From an uncultured Clostridia bacterium (GTDB taxonomy: Bacteria > Bacillota > Clostridia > Oscillospirales > Ruminococcaceae): a DNA stretch of 60,409 bases. Position 1 is the stretch's first letter. Each line of letters starts with the position of its first letter. Below, piece after piece: positions 36,322 through 44,520 of this stretch. The position numbers and the translations under genes are program-made. The notes beneath the pieces are model-generated. The model had not been told where the DNA came from. It saw only the letters and a program-made list of their open reading frames with translations, and did no database searches. The stretch covers positions 1 to 60,409 of the forward strand of contig CANRIA010000012.1 of assembly GCA_947630555.1 (NCBI GenBank). Direction: 5' to 3'.

Positions 36322-38364
36322 TTATATGTCAAGATTTTCAGCAAATCTCGCGTTTTTCTCAATGAACTCTCTCCTCGGCTGAACCTTGTCCCCCATGAGT
36401 ATCGTGAATATCTCGTCCGCCTTAACCGCGTCTTCCATAGTCACTTTCAGCATTATCCTCGTTTCGGGGTTCATGGTCGTGTCCCAAAGCTGCTGCGAAT
36501 CCATCTCACCAAGACCCTTGTATCTCTGCACATCTACTTTAACACTGGGGTCTCCGCCGTTTAATTGTGCAATATACTTGTCTCTCTCCGCCTCGTTGAA
36601 CGCATAGTGCTTTTCCCTGCCGCGCTTGCACTCAAACAGCGGCGGCTGCGCTATAAATACGTGCCCTTCTTCTATAAGCGGTCTCATGTATCTGAAGAAG
36701 AATGTCAAAAGAAGCGTTCTTATGTGCGAGCCGTCAACATCGGCATCAGCCATTATAATAACTTTCGCATACCTGAGTTTAGTTATGTCAAAGTCCTCAC
36801 CTATGCCCGTGCCAAGAGCCAGAACTACAGGCGCAAGCTTGTCATTGTTATATACCTTGTCAATGCGCGATTTTTCAACGTTGAGCATCTTGCCCCATAG
36901 AGGCAGTATCGCCTGAAAACGCCTGTCTCTGCCGCCTTTAGCCGAGCCTCCTGCCGAATCTCCCTCAACAATGTATATCTCGGTGCGGTCTGTGCCTTTT
37001 TCAGAGCAGTCCGAAAGTTTGCCCGGCAGAGAGTTTGAACTCAGCGGAGTTTTGCGCCTTGCTTCTTCTCTTGCCTTTTTGGCTGCCTCTCTCGCCCTCT
37101 GTGCCTGCAATGCCTTGTCGAATATTATTCTCGAAGCCTCAGGATTTTCCTGCAAAAAGTCCATCAGCTTGTCCATTACCAGCTTTTCAACAAAAGGTCT
37201 TACTTCCGGGTTGCCAAGCCTGCCTTTCGTCTGACCCTCAAATTCGCAGTTTGTAAGCTTTACAGAAACTATCGCAGTCAATCCCTCGCAAACGTCCTTT
37301 TCTTCCAGCTTCGGCGCACCCTCTTTGAGAATATCGAACCGCCTGCCGTAGTCGTTCAGCGTTTTTACAAGCCCTTTTCTGAAACCGTTCTCATGCGTTC
37401 CGCCGTCGGGTGTGTGAATGTTGTTTGCAAACGACATTATAATTTCATTGTAAGAATCATTGTATTGCAGCGCTATTTCAGCATACATATCTCCCTTTAT
37501 CCCGTTGAGATATATAACGTTCTCTGTCAGCGCCTCATAGCCTCTTGTGTTGTGAATGTGCGTTACAAATTCTCTTATGCCGCCCTCATAGTGCAGCGTT
37601 TCGCCCTGTATATTTTCTTTGTCTCGCAGATCTGTAAATACTATCTTTATGCCTGCGTTTAAAAATGCCTGTTCTCTCAGCCTTTTGAGCAGTATGTCAT
37701 ATTCATATACGGTAGTTTCCTGGAATATCTCAGGGTCAGCCTTGAACATAACGGTAGTGCCCGTCTTGTCCGTCTCGCCGATTATCTTCATTTCCTCGCT
37801 GTACTTGCCGCGCTCAAATCTTTGAAAATGCACATTCTTTCCGTCATATACCGTAAGCTCAAGCCACTCTGAAAGCGCATTAACAACAGATGCACCAACA
37901 CCGTGCAGTCCTCCTGCCACCTTGTATCCGCCGCCGCCGAACTTTCCGCCTGCGTGCAAAACGGTGTAAACAACAGTCGCAGCCGAAATGCCCTCAGTCG
38001 GGTGTATTCCGGTCGGTATGCCTCTGCCGTTGTCCGAAACTCTTATTATATCCCCTTCCAGAATATCAACAGTTATCTCACTGCAATATCCTGCCAAAGC
38101 TTCATCTATCGAGTTATCAACTATCTCATATACCAAATGATGCAGACCGCGAGGGCCCGTCGAACCGATGTACATACCGGGTCTTATCCTTACTGCCTCC
38201 AGTCCTTCAAGCACCTGTATCTGGCTTTCGTCGTAAACATTGCTCTCGTCAACGGTCGAAATTTTTCCTTCCGTCTCGTTTATCTGCTGCTCATTCAGCT
38301 CTTTCAGAATTTCAACAGCATCAACATTTTCTAAGTTTTCTCCGTTTTTCTTGTCTTCTAACAT
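36322..38364 (-). CDS. gyrB: DNA gyrase subunit B
   Basis: A 680-residue GyrB that drives supercoiling by ATP hydrolysis. The GHKL ATPase has [30 protein letters not shown] and [17 protein letters not shown]. The TOPRIM part has [20 protein letters not shown] and [15 protein letters not shown]. The C-terminal [10 protein letters not shown] is present. It has a charged N-terminal extension of about 45 residues before [18 protein letters not shown], longer than usual. GGAG precedes the ATG by eight bases. Order recF-remB-gyrB-gyrA is the standard origin cluster. Confidence 0.97.
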   Translation of the reverse strand: MLEDKKNGENLENVDAVEILKELNEQQINETEGKISTVDESNVYDESQIQVLEGLEAVRIRPGMYIGSTGPRGLHHLVYEIVDNSIDEALAGYCSEITVDILEGDIIRVSDNGRGIPTGIHPTEGISAATVVYTVLHAGGKFGGGGYKVAGGLHGVGASVVNALSEWLELTVYDGKNVHFQRFERGKYSEEMKIIGETDKTGTTVMFKADPEIFQETTVYEYDILLKRLREQAFLNAGIKIVFTDLRDKENIQGETLHYEGGIREFVTHIHNTRGYEALTENVIYLNGIKGDMYAEIALQYNDSYNEIIMSFANNIHTPDGGTHENGFRKGLVKTLNDYGRRFDILKEGAPKLEEKDVCEGLTAIVSVKLTNCEFEGQTKGRLGNPEVRPFVEKLVMDKLMDFLQENPEASRIIFDKALQAQRAREAAKKAREEARRKTPLSSNSLPGKLSDCSEKGTDRTEIYIVEGDSAGGSAKGGRDRRFQAILPLWGKMLNVEKSRIDKVYNNDKLAPVVLALGTGIGEDFDITKLRYAKVIIMADADVDGSHIRTLLLTFFFRYMRPLIEEGHVFIAQPPLFECKRGREKHYAFNEAERDKYIAQLNGGDPSVKVDVQRYKGLGEMDSQQLWDTTMNPETRIMLKVTMEDAVKADEIFTILMGDKVQPRREFIEKNARFAENLDI

Positions 38365-38401
38365 GACCTACGCTCCTTAATTCTTCTTAATACTAAATAA
38401 C

Positions 38402-38704
38402 TTATATACTGTATTTATCTATATAAGCAGCACTTTCAGCCGCATTGTTTCTTATTCTCTTCATTCGCTTGTATAATGTCGCACACGCCAGCTGAGAAAT
38501 ATATACCCTCTCCGTCAGCTGCTTGTCAAAACATACAATAAAACTTTTTGGCAAATCAAACGTCGTATATATTACCCTTTTCAGCTTCTCGGCGTTTGCA
38601 AGATATTCTTTCGTGCTTTTAGATATCGAAGTATTTTCAATATCGAATATCCCCACTATCTCGCTCGTCCTCACGCTGTACCCGTTTCCTATATGAAGAT
38701 ACAT
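38402..38704 (-). CDS. remB: RemB-like extracellular matrix regulator (DUF370)
   Basis: A 100-residue DUF370 protein beginning MYLHIGNGYSVRTSEIVGIFDIEN, the hallmark of the RemA/RemB family. B. subtilis RemB (YaaB) lies at the same place, between recF and gyrB; RemA activates matrix operons as a DNA-binding ring. The C-terminal half here (about 46-100) is less conserved than the N-terminus. A RemB role is inferred from position and the N-terminal motif. The start follows the recF end by eight bases. Confidence 0.9.
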   Translation of the reverse strand: MYLHIGNGYSVRTSEIVGIFDIENTSISKSTKEYLANAEKLKRVIYTTFDLPKSFIVCFDKQLTERVYISQLACATLYKRMKRIRNNAAESAAYIDKYSI

Positions 38705-38712
38705 AATATTTT

Positions 38713-39834
38713 TTACCCTGCCGCTTTCTTTACCTTTCCGTTTTCAATGCAGTATACCTTGCCGTTTGATAAAATAGAAGACCTCTCGCAGCAGGTTATA
38801 AATATCTGCATTTTTTTTATTTTAGAAATAACATATTCCTGCCTGCTCCTGTCAAGCTCGCTTAAAATATCGTCCAGCAGTATAACAGGCGGATCGCCCG
38901 TCTCTTTCGTCAGTATATATCCCTGCGCCAGTTTCAATATCAAAGCAATGCTTCTGTGCTGCCCCTGCGATGCAAAATCTCTCGCATAAAGTCCACTAAG
39001 CAGCGCAATAAGGTCGTCCCTGTGAACTCCCACCTGCGTAAAACCGCTTTTTATATCAATGTCAAGATTTTTGCGTACTGCATCATAATATTCTTTTGCC
39101 ATTTTATCTGCATAATCAGTCCTGCCCTCTAAGTTTTCAAACACAGTCGACTGATATTGCAGCATAAGCTTTTCTTTGCCTTTTGATATCTCATCATACA
39201 AAGGCGCCGCAAACTGCTGTAGTTCCTTTACATAGTTGTACCTGAGCATCGAGATATACGCCCCCAGCTTTGCAAGCTGCTCATCAAAAATATCCAGCAT
39301 ATCAACGCTCGCGCCGCCGAAAGATATATTTTTTAGCAGCGCATTTCTCTGCTGCAATACATTTTCATACTTTTCAACAACAGAAGAATACGAAAGCTTC
39401 ACCTGCGATATTGACAGATCCATAAAATTGCGCCTTATATCAGGAGAACCCTTTGAAAGCTCCAAGTCTTCAGGAGTAAACACCACGCATTTTAGCCTGC
39501 CGAAAAGCTGCGCCATGTTCTTCACTTTTACGCCATTTATCGTTATTTTTTTATCCTTGTAATTTTGCTTCAGCGCCCCTGCGTAAATAACCTGTTCTCT
39601 CTCTCCGTCATGATATTTAAGTTCAATAGAAAATTTTTCCTTGTCAAAACCTATAATATACTTGTCTTTTGTGCTGCGAAAACTCCTTACACCGCTGCAT
39701 ATCCATATCGCCTCAATAAGATTAGTCTTTCCCTGCGCATTTTCACCGTAAAAGATGTTTGTCTTTTCGTCGGGTCTTATCTCAACATTTTCAAGATTTT
39801 TATATCCGTCAATTTTCAGCGACGTTATCCTCAT
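38713..39834 (-). CDS. recF: DNA replication/repair protein RecF
   Basis: A 373-residue SMC-like ATPase that loads RecA at gaps with RecO and RecR. Walker A is GENAQGKTNLIEA (30-42), the signature loop is KLAQGYILTKETGDPPVILLDDILSELD (QGY..; Walker B ILLDDI), and SQGQHRSIAL is the ABC signature-like part. The start overlaps the yaaA stop by four bases (ATGA). Length as expected. Confidence 0.96.
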   Translation of the reverse strand: MRITSLKIDGYKNLENVEIRPDEKTNIFYGENAQGKTNLIEAIWICSGVRSFRSTKDKYIIGFDKEKFSIELKYHDGEREQVIYAGALKQNYKDKKITINGVKVKNMAQLFGRLKCVVFTPEDLELSKGSPDIRRNFMDLSISQVKLSYSSVVEKYENVLQQRNALLKNISFGGASVDMLDIFDEQLAKLGAYISMLRYNYVKELQQFAAPLYDEISKGKEKLMLQYQSTVFENLEGRTDYADKMAKEYYDAVRKNLDIDIKSGFTQVGVHRDDLIALLSGLYARDFASQGQHRSIALILKLAQGYILTKETGDPPVILLDDILSELDRSRQEYVISKIKKMQIFITCCERSSILSNGKVYCIENGKVKKAAG

Positions 39835-40052
39835 TTCACCACTACCAGCTCAGTATCTATTTCGGGTATATATACCTTGTTTTCTTCTCTTATCTTCTTG
39901 CCCCTCATAAGGCACACTTCACCGTCTACCATTATCCTACCCTGCGCAATTATCTCTTTCGCATCAGCGCCCGAAAGCGCCAGACCCGAAAATTTCAGCA
40001 GTTGATCCAGCTTTATGTATTCGGTAGTTATTTTTATCTGAGCAGTTTTCAT
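39831..40052 (-). CDS. yaaA: S4-domain protein YaaA/YlmH-like
   Basis: A 73-residue S4-domain RNA-binding protein: EYIKLDQLLKFSGLALSGADAKEIIAQGRIMVDGEVC. A gene of this type lies between dnaN and recF in most Firmicutes (yaaA/rlbA in B. subtilis) and is thought to bind ribosomal RNA. ATG at 40052 is four bases past the dnaN stop, with CAGGG inside the dnaN stop region as binding site. Confidence 0.93.
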   Translation of the reverse strand: MKTAQIKITTEYIKLDQLLKFSGLALSGADAKEIIAQGRIMVDGEVCLMRGKKIREENKVYIPEIDTELVVVK

Positions 40053-40056
40053 AATT

Positions 40057-41163
40057 TTAACCCTGCAATCTCATCGGCAAAACAAGATATGTATATTCTT
40101 CACCACCGTCAGCAGGAACCATTTTAAGCGGCAGCTGACTGCCGTTGAAAAGCATCTTTACCTTCTCGTCGCCTGCCGCTTTCAGTGTATCAAGCATATA
40201 TCTGCAATTAAAGCCTATTTTAAGCATAGGGCCTGTAATATCCGCATCTATCGTATCATTTATATTACCAATAGATGTCGAGCACGAAATATCTATTTTG
40301 CCGTTTTCAAACAAGAATTTAACGGGGCTGTTCATTCTCTCATTTATCAGCAGCATCGCCCTGTCAAGAGATTCAATAAGCTTTTTGGTGTCTGCTATAA
40401 CAGTTATCGCGCTCTCTGTCGGTATAGCCTTTTTGTATGGGTGAAATTCTCCTTCCAAAATCCTTGAATACACCGTGTAGCCCGAGAACTCAAAAATAAT
40501 ATGCTTTCTTGCAATTTTTATCTCGCAGACGTTTCCGTCCTCATCTTTCAAAAGCTTAGCAATTTCCATAAGCGTTTTGGCAGGCACAACAAACTTGTAT
40601 TCCTTGTCTGTCTTCATCGGCTCAGTCCTTACCGCAAGTTTGTGACCGTCCAGCGCCACCAGATTAAAAATACCGTCCTTTATGTCAAACAGCTCACCTT
40701 TAAGAATAGGCTTCATGTCCGTCTGCGCAGCCGCAAAGCAGGTCATGTTTATCATGCTTTTCAGTATTGACTGCTGCACCGAAACGCTATCGCACTCACT
40801 TGCCGATGGCAGCTCGGGGTATTCACTTGCCGAGATAGCCGCAATATGGTATTCGGTATTTCCGCCCAGGATCTTTACCTGCAAATTATCATAAATTTCA
40901 ATATCAACAGTATCGCAGCCCATTCTCTTTATAATATCCGCAAACAGATGAGAATTGAGCACAAAACTTCCCATATCCTCTGACCTTGTTTCTATCTGCG
41001 TTTCAATACCCATCTCTAAATCATAACCTGTAAGAGTAAGCACATTTCCCATAAGAGTAAGTTTTATGCCTTCCAGACACGCTATAGTAGATTTTTCAGC
41101 CACCGCTTTTGAAACATTAGTTATTGCCTCATAAAGCGTACCTTTTTCACATATAAACCTCAT
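40057..41163 (-). CDS. dnaN: DNA polymerase III beta subunit (sliding clamp)
   Basis: A 368-residue beta clamp, tethering the replicative polymerase. MRFICEKGTLYEAITNVSKAV opens the first domain; ALDGHKLAVRTEPM and the C-terminal DGGEEYTYLVLPMRLQG match the family (the last residues are usually VMPMRL). ATG at 41163 follows AAAGGAAG. It is transcribed away from oriC and dnaA in the usual order. Confidence 0.96.
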   Translation of the reverse strand: MRFICEKGTLYEAITNVSKAVAEKSTIACLEGIKLTLMGNVLTLTGYDLEMGIETQIETRSEDMGSFVLNSHLFADIIKRMGCDTVDIEIYDNLQVKILGGNTEYHIAAISASEYPELPSASECDSVSVQQSILKSMINMTCFAAAQTDMKPILKGELFDIKDGIFNLVALDGHKLAVRTEPMKTDKEYKFVVPAKTLMEIAKLLKDEDGNVCEIKIARKHIIFEFSGYTVYSRILEGEFHPYKKAIPTESAITVIADTKKLIESLDRAMLLINERMNSPVKFLFENGKIDISCSTSIGNINDTIDADITGPMLKIGFNCRYMLDTLKAAGDEKVKMLFNGSQLPLKMVPADGGEEYTYLVLPMRLQG

Positions 41164-41832
41164 AACATTAACTTCCTTTCGTCATTCATTATTCGTTATT
41201 CATTATTCGTTATTCTTTCATTCAAAAATATACATTATCAGCTTTATCAGTTTCATTAGTTTTATTAGTTTTATTAGTTTAAATCATAAAATTTTCAATA
41301 TCTCCGCCAAATCTTATCAGCAAGAACAATAAGATCATCAAAAAATTTTTCTTTTATCAAATATCAAACAAATTTATAAATTAAAATATAGTAATAGTAT
41401 TATGCACCCTTCAAATCACTCAAAACTCCCTATTCTTCTCTCCCCAAGGGGCATTCTCGCCTCACATTTTTTAAACACTTACCCAACATGTCCAACACTT
41501 TCTCTATACTTACCCTCAAGCAAGGTTGAAATCTCTTTCAACACACTCAAAAAAGTTGTTGAATCCGTTGAAAATTATTTTTTCTTCTTTCTTTTTCAAC
41601 AACACAGGTTGAAGTGATAAAATTTTTACATCAAATTTCAAAACAACATCTTGTTACTAAATGCGTTTAAGTGTACAAAATAGGGCGGCGCACTTCAAAT
41701 CATGTTAATCAAAGTGTTGAAAACTTTGTTGAAAGTGTTGAAAATCAGCTAAAAATTTTATATTGACAAATAATTTTTTCTGTGCTTCAAAACAAAAACA
41801 TATTTGTTCATTAAATATCCTTATTTTGTAAA
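41164..41832. other. oriC: Replication origin region (oriC) between dnaA and dnaN
   Basis: AT-rich gene-free spacer. It holds five ATTCRTT heptamers (41184-41218), three ATTAGTTTT 9-mers (41255-41281, candidate unwinding element), and seven TTTTCAACA-like 9-mers at 41535-41543, 41557-41565, 41566-41574, 41593-41601, 41715-41723, 41727-41735 and 41736-41744 (candidate DnaA boxes). I found no TTATCCACA. Assignment rests on position between dnaA and dnaN, AT-richness and the turn of transcription direction nearby. Confidence 0.75.
41255..41281. repeat. ATTAGTTTT 9-mer repeats, candidate DNA unwinding element
   Basis: Three tandem copies (last one ends in A), preceded by TTTATCAGTTTC. Purely AT-rich apart from single G residues. 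Position next to the DnaA-box cluster supports an unwinding role; inference. Confidence 0.5.
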
Positions 41833-43176
41833 TCAGCTCATTTTCAGGTTTTTAATAATATCCCTCACCGTGTCGTTAAGGTCGTTGTTTTTCTTCATCA
41901 TCGCAACAACATCTTTAAAACCCGTCGTCATTGTCGAGTGATCTCTGTTCAGTTCTCCGCCTATCTCCAGAAAAGTCATTCCCTTAACTTCCCTCAGAAT
42001 GTAAATAGTCACTTTTCTTGCAAGAGAAATAGGTGCGCTGCGATTTTTAGACCTTATATCTTCGGGCGATACCCCAAACGCAACAGAAATTTCGCTTATT
42101 ATCCTGTCAACGGTTATCTCTGCCGGGTGGTTGTCTATCTGAATTTCCTTTACCACCCTCTGCGCCATCGAGATAGACGGGCTCTCGCTCGTAAATACCG
42201 TAAGCGCCTTTATCTTCTTTACCGCGCCCTCCAGCTGTCTTATGTTCGTTTTCAGCTTTTCTGCAATAATTCTCGTTACAGGCTCGCTCAGTGTCATTCC
42301 CAGCTCTTGTGCCTTTTTGTTAAGTATCGCTATCCTGGTTTCAAAGTCGGGCGGCTGAATATCCACCTGCATACCCGTCACAAATCGCGAGTGCAGCCTG
42401 TCCATCAGCTTTGTTATCTTGGAAGGCGGTATGTCAGAAGTCAGCACTATCTGCTTTCCCCTGTTGTATATCTCGTTGAACGTGTAGAAAAACTCTTCCT
42501 GCGTAGAGTCTTTTCCTGCAATAAACTGCACATCGTCCATAAGCAGAAAATCAGCATTTCTGAACTTGTCGTGAAAAGCAGCCGTCTCTTTGTTCGTAAC
42601 TGCTTTAATATATTCGTTTGTGAACTGCTCACCCGTTATATATATAAGATTCACATCGGGATAAAGCTTGTGTACCTTGTTTTCAATAGCCTTTATAAGG
42701 TGAGTTTTTCCCAGTCCCGAATTTCCGTAAATAAAAAGAGGATTGAAAACATCTTTATTTTCGTTGTTGTCAAGATCCGATACCGCCGTGCAGAACGCAT
42801 ACGCCAGCTCGTTCGATTTACCCTTTACAAAGTTGTCAAAAGTCAGCTCTTTTCCGCCGCTTTCGTTCATAATTCTTTCTTCGGCAGCCGTTATTTCTTT
42901 ATTTTTAGCTTCCGCTTCTTCGCCCGGTTTTACTAAAATTTTAACATCAACAGCAAAACCCAGTATTTCTTCAAAGGCAATTTTTAGTATGTCGCCGTAC
43001 TGCGAATAAGCCGTCTTTGCGCTGAAGTCCGAGTCCGCGTACATAATAGCCGTGCCGTCCTCCAGCTTGTAGGGCTGCAAAGTCTTTATCCACATATCAT
43101 AGCCCACACTGCTAATGCCCGGGTCGCTTTTGCAATAGTCTTTAACTTTTTCGACCACATTAGAAAACGAGTTCAT
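41833..43176 (-). CDS. dnaA: Replication initiator DnaA with atypical DNA-recognition helix
   Basis: A 447-residue initiator. Domain I (about 1-80), a short linker, and AAA+ domain III with Walker A GNSGLGKTH (151-159) and Walker B LLMDDVQFI (211-219). Domain IV (from about 353) ends with the signature region, which reads IGGELNRDHSTMTTGF (405-420) where most DnaA have IGxxFxxRDHTTVIHA. Start ATG 43176 (MNSFSNVVEK) follows AAGGAAAGG; an in-frame ATG at 43206 lies further upstream without a good site. It is transcribed leftward toward dnaN. Confidence 0.96.
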   Translation of the reverse strand: MNSFSNVVEKVKDYCKSDPGISSVGYDMWIKTLQPYKLEDGTAIMYADSDFSAKTAYSQYGDILKIAFEEILGFAVDVKILVKPGEEAEAKNKEITAAEERIMNESGGKELTFDNFVKGKSNELAYAFCTAVSDLDNNENKDVFNPLFIYGNSGLGKTHLIKAIENKVHKLYPDVNLIYITGEQFTNEYIKAVTNKETAAFHDKFRNADFLLMDDVQFIAGKDSTQEEFFYTFNEIYNRGKQIVLTSDIPPSKITKLMDRLHSRFVTGMQVDIQPPDFETRIAILNKKAQELGMTLSEPVTRIIAEKLKTNIRQLEGAVKKIKALTVFTSESPSISMAQRVVKEIQIDNHPAEITVDRIISEISVAFGVSPEDIRSKNRSAPISLARKVTIYILREVKGMTFLEIGGELNRDHSTMTTGFKDVVAMMKKNNDLNDTVRDIIKNLKMS

Positions 43177-43298
43177 ATATTTTTCCTTTCCTTGTGTGAA
43201 GCACATAAACCGTAAAAATATCGGTTAAAATTGATATAAATACAAACAAAAACAAATACTTGCACACAATTATAAATACAAATATCAATACACATATA

Positions 43299-43327
43299 AT
43301 TATAACATATTTTTTTATAAATTACAA
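43299..43327 (-). promoter_or_regulatory. Candidate dnaA promoter
   Basis: Minus-strand TTGTAA (43327-43322), 17 bases, TATAAT (43304-43299). A CGTTGAAAT 9-mer (43329-43337), similar to the oriC boxes, touches the -35 element, which would fit DnaA autoregulation. Confidence 0.45.
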
Positions 43328-43519
43328 GCGTTGAAATACAAAAAAATCCCCTTCGGCGAACATTTAACAATTTTTTTAACATTTCTGTTTTAAAAGTTTC
43401 ACCACAATATGTAGTATGTGATGATATTTTCGGGCGGCAAAAGTTGTCCGTCATAAAAATAACAGATGATTTTTTGCAAAATTTAGTTAAATGTGCAGAT
43501 AAAAAAGTTTAAAAAATGC

Positions 43520-43549
43520 TTGACAAAGGGTATTGAAATGAGTTATAAT
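43520..43549 (+). promoter_or_regulatory. Promoter of the rpmH-rnpA-yidC operon
   Basis: TTGACA (43520-43525), 18-base spacer, TATAAT (43544-43549), followed by a leader with an AGCCGC/GGCGGCT hairpin (about 43570-43587). Confidence 0.9.
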
Positions 43550-43659
43550 AGTTTATTGTCAGGGTCTGACAGCCGCAAAAAGGCGGCTTATAAGTATAGA
43601 TATGGATACGTATTTTTTGTAAGATACGGTTTTATATATCCGAAAGGGGGATAATACAA

Positions 43660-43794
43660 GTGAAAAGAACATACCAGCCTAAGAAGCTCCAGAGGAAAAG
43701 AGAGCACGGTTTCAGAAAAAGAATGGCTACCAGGAACGGACGCAAGGTTCTTTCGAGAAGAAGAGCAAAGGGTAGAGCAAGTCTGACCTACTAA
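43660..43794 (+). CDS. rpmH: 50S ribosomal protein L34
   Basis: 44 residues: [44 protein letters not shown] (typical L34 ending in LTY/LSA). The start is GTG at 43660, read as Met, with GAAAGGGGG upstream. First gene of the rightward cluster and divergent from dnaA, as in most bacteria. A strong terminator follows, implying partial read-through to rnpA or a separate rnpA promoter. Confidence 0.97.
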   Translation: MKRTYQPKKLQRKREHGFRKRMATRNGRKVLSRRRAKGRASLTY

Positions 43795-43801
43795 AAAAGC
43801 T

Positions 43802-43847
43802 GACCACCCTATACCAAGCTAAGATATTTGGTATGGTGGTCTTTTTG
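43802..43847 (+). terminator. Terminator/attenuator after rpmH
   Basis: GACCACC..ATACCAA pairs with TTGGTAT..GGTGGTC, then CTTTTT. High-quality hairpin between rpmH and rnpA; could lower rnpA expression relative to L34. Confidence 0.85.
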
Positions 43848-43889
43848 TTAATTGCTGTCTTTTTTTGCAAAGGATAGGTTTTTTAAGTT

Positions 43890-44243
43890 ATGCTTTTTAC
43901 AGACGTTATAAAAGAAAGCAAGGTATTTTCCTCTTGCTATAAGGCAAAATATGTGTCATGCTCGTTTGCGGTGTGCTATTTTAAAAGGAATAAAACAGCA
44001 TATAACAGGTTTGGCATAACCGCAGGCAAAAAAATAGGCGGCGCAGTGCAGCGCAACAGAGCTAAAAGAATAATCCGTGCCGCCTACAGAAAGTGCGAAA
44101 AATATATTCCTATAGGCTATGATATGGTTTTTGTCGCAAGAAAAGAGATACTTGAAAAAAAGTCAGGCGATGTTGAGTGGTTTATCATGAAAAGAGTGAT
44201 ACCCTTGGTAAACAGCGCCGCAAATGCCGATAATAAGAAATAA
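43890..44243 (+). CDS. rnpA: Ribonuclease P protein component
   Basis: 117 residues; binds the RNase P RNA and tRNA 5' leader. The RNR signature appears as [17 protein letters not shown], preceded by [14 protein letters not shown]. The N-terminal [20 protein letters not shown] is the aromatic cleft region. Standard position between rpmH and yidD. Confidence 0.95.
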   Translation: MLFTDVIKESKVFSSCYKAKYVSCSFAVCYFKRNKTAYNRFGITAGKKIGGAVQRNRAKRIIRAAYRKCEKYIPIGYDMVFVARKEILEKKSGDVEWFIMKRVIPLVNSAANADNKK

Positions 44244-44254
44244 AAAATAAAAAA

Positions 44255-44518
44255 ATGCTAAGAAAATTATTTCAGCTGCCAGTTCGGTTTTACAGAAAAT
44301 TTATAAGCCCCTTAAAATTAAAGCCCTGCTGTAAATATTACCCCACCTGCTCTGCCTATGCTTTGCAGGCTTATGAAAAACACGGCGTAATAAAGGGCAC
44401 TATTCTTTCGGTGTGGAGACTGCTGAGGTGCAACCCTTGGTCAAAAGGCGGCTATGATCCCGTGCCCGAAGAATATAAACTTTTCGGCAGCTTTTATACA
44501 AAATTCAGGAGAAGATAA
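44255..44518 (+). CDS. yidD: Membrane protein insertion efficiency factor YidD
   Basis: 87 residues: [38 protein letters not shown] and [24 protein letters not shown], the conserved YidD pattern with its cysteines. It helps YidC insert proteins. Lies between rnpA and yidC as usual; the start is 12 bases after rnpA. Confidence 0.95.
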   Translation: MLRKLFQLPVRFYRKFISPLKLKPCCKYYPTCSAYALQAYEKHGVIKGTILSVWRLLRCNPWSKGGYDPVPEEYKLFGSFYTKFRRR

Positions 44519-44520
44519 TA

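Noticed and set aside
41402-41617. A 71-residue open frame inside the dnaA-dnaN spacer
   Set aside because: No ribosome binding site; it overlaps the DnaA-box cluster and translates to low-complexity sequence.
43381-43410. A parS site near dnaA (GTTTCACCAC)
   Set aside because: Only one half resembles parS; the palindrome TGTTTCACGTGAAACA is not formed.
43173-43454. A 93-residue leftward frame overlapping the dnaA start
   Set aside because: It spans the AT-rich dnaA promoter region, is compositionally odd (Tyr/Ile/Cys-rich) and lacks a ribosome binding site.
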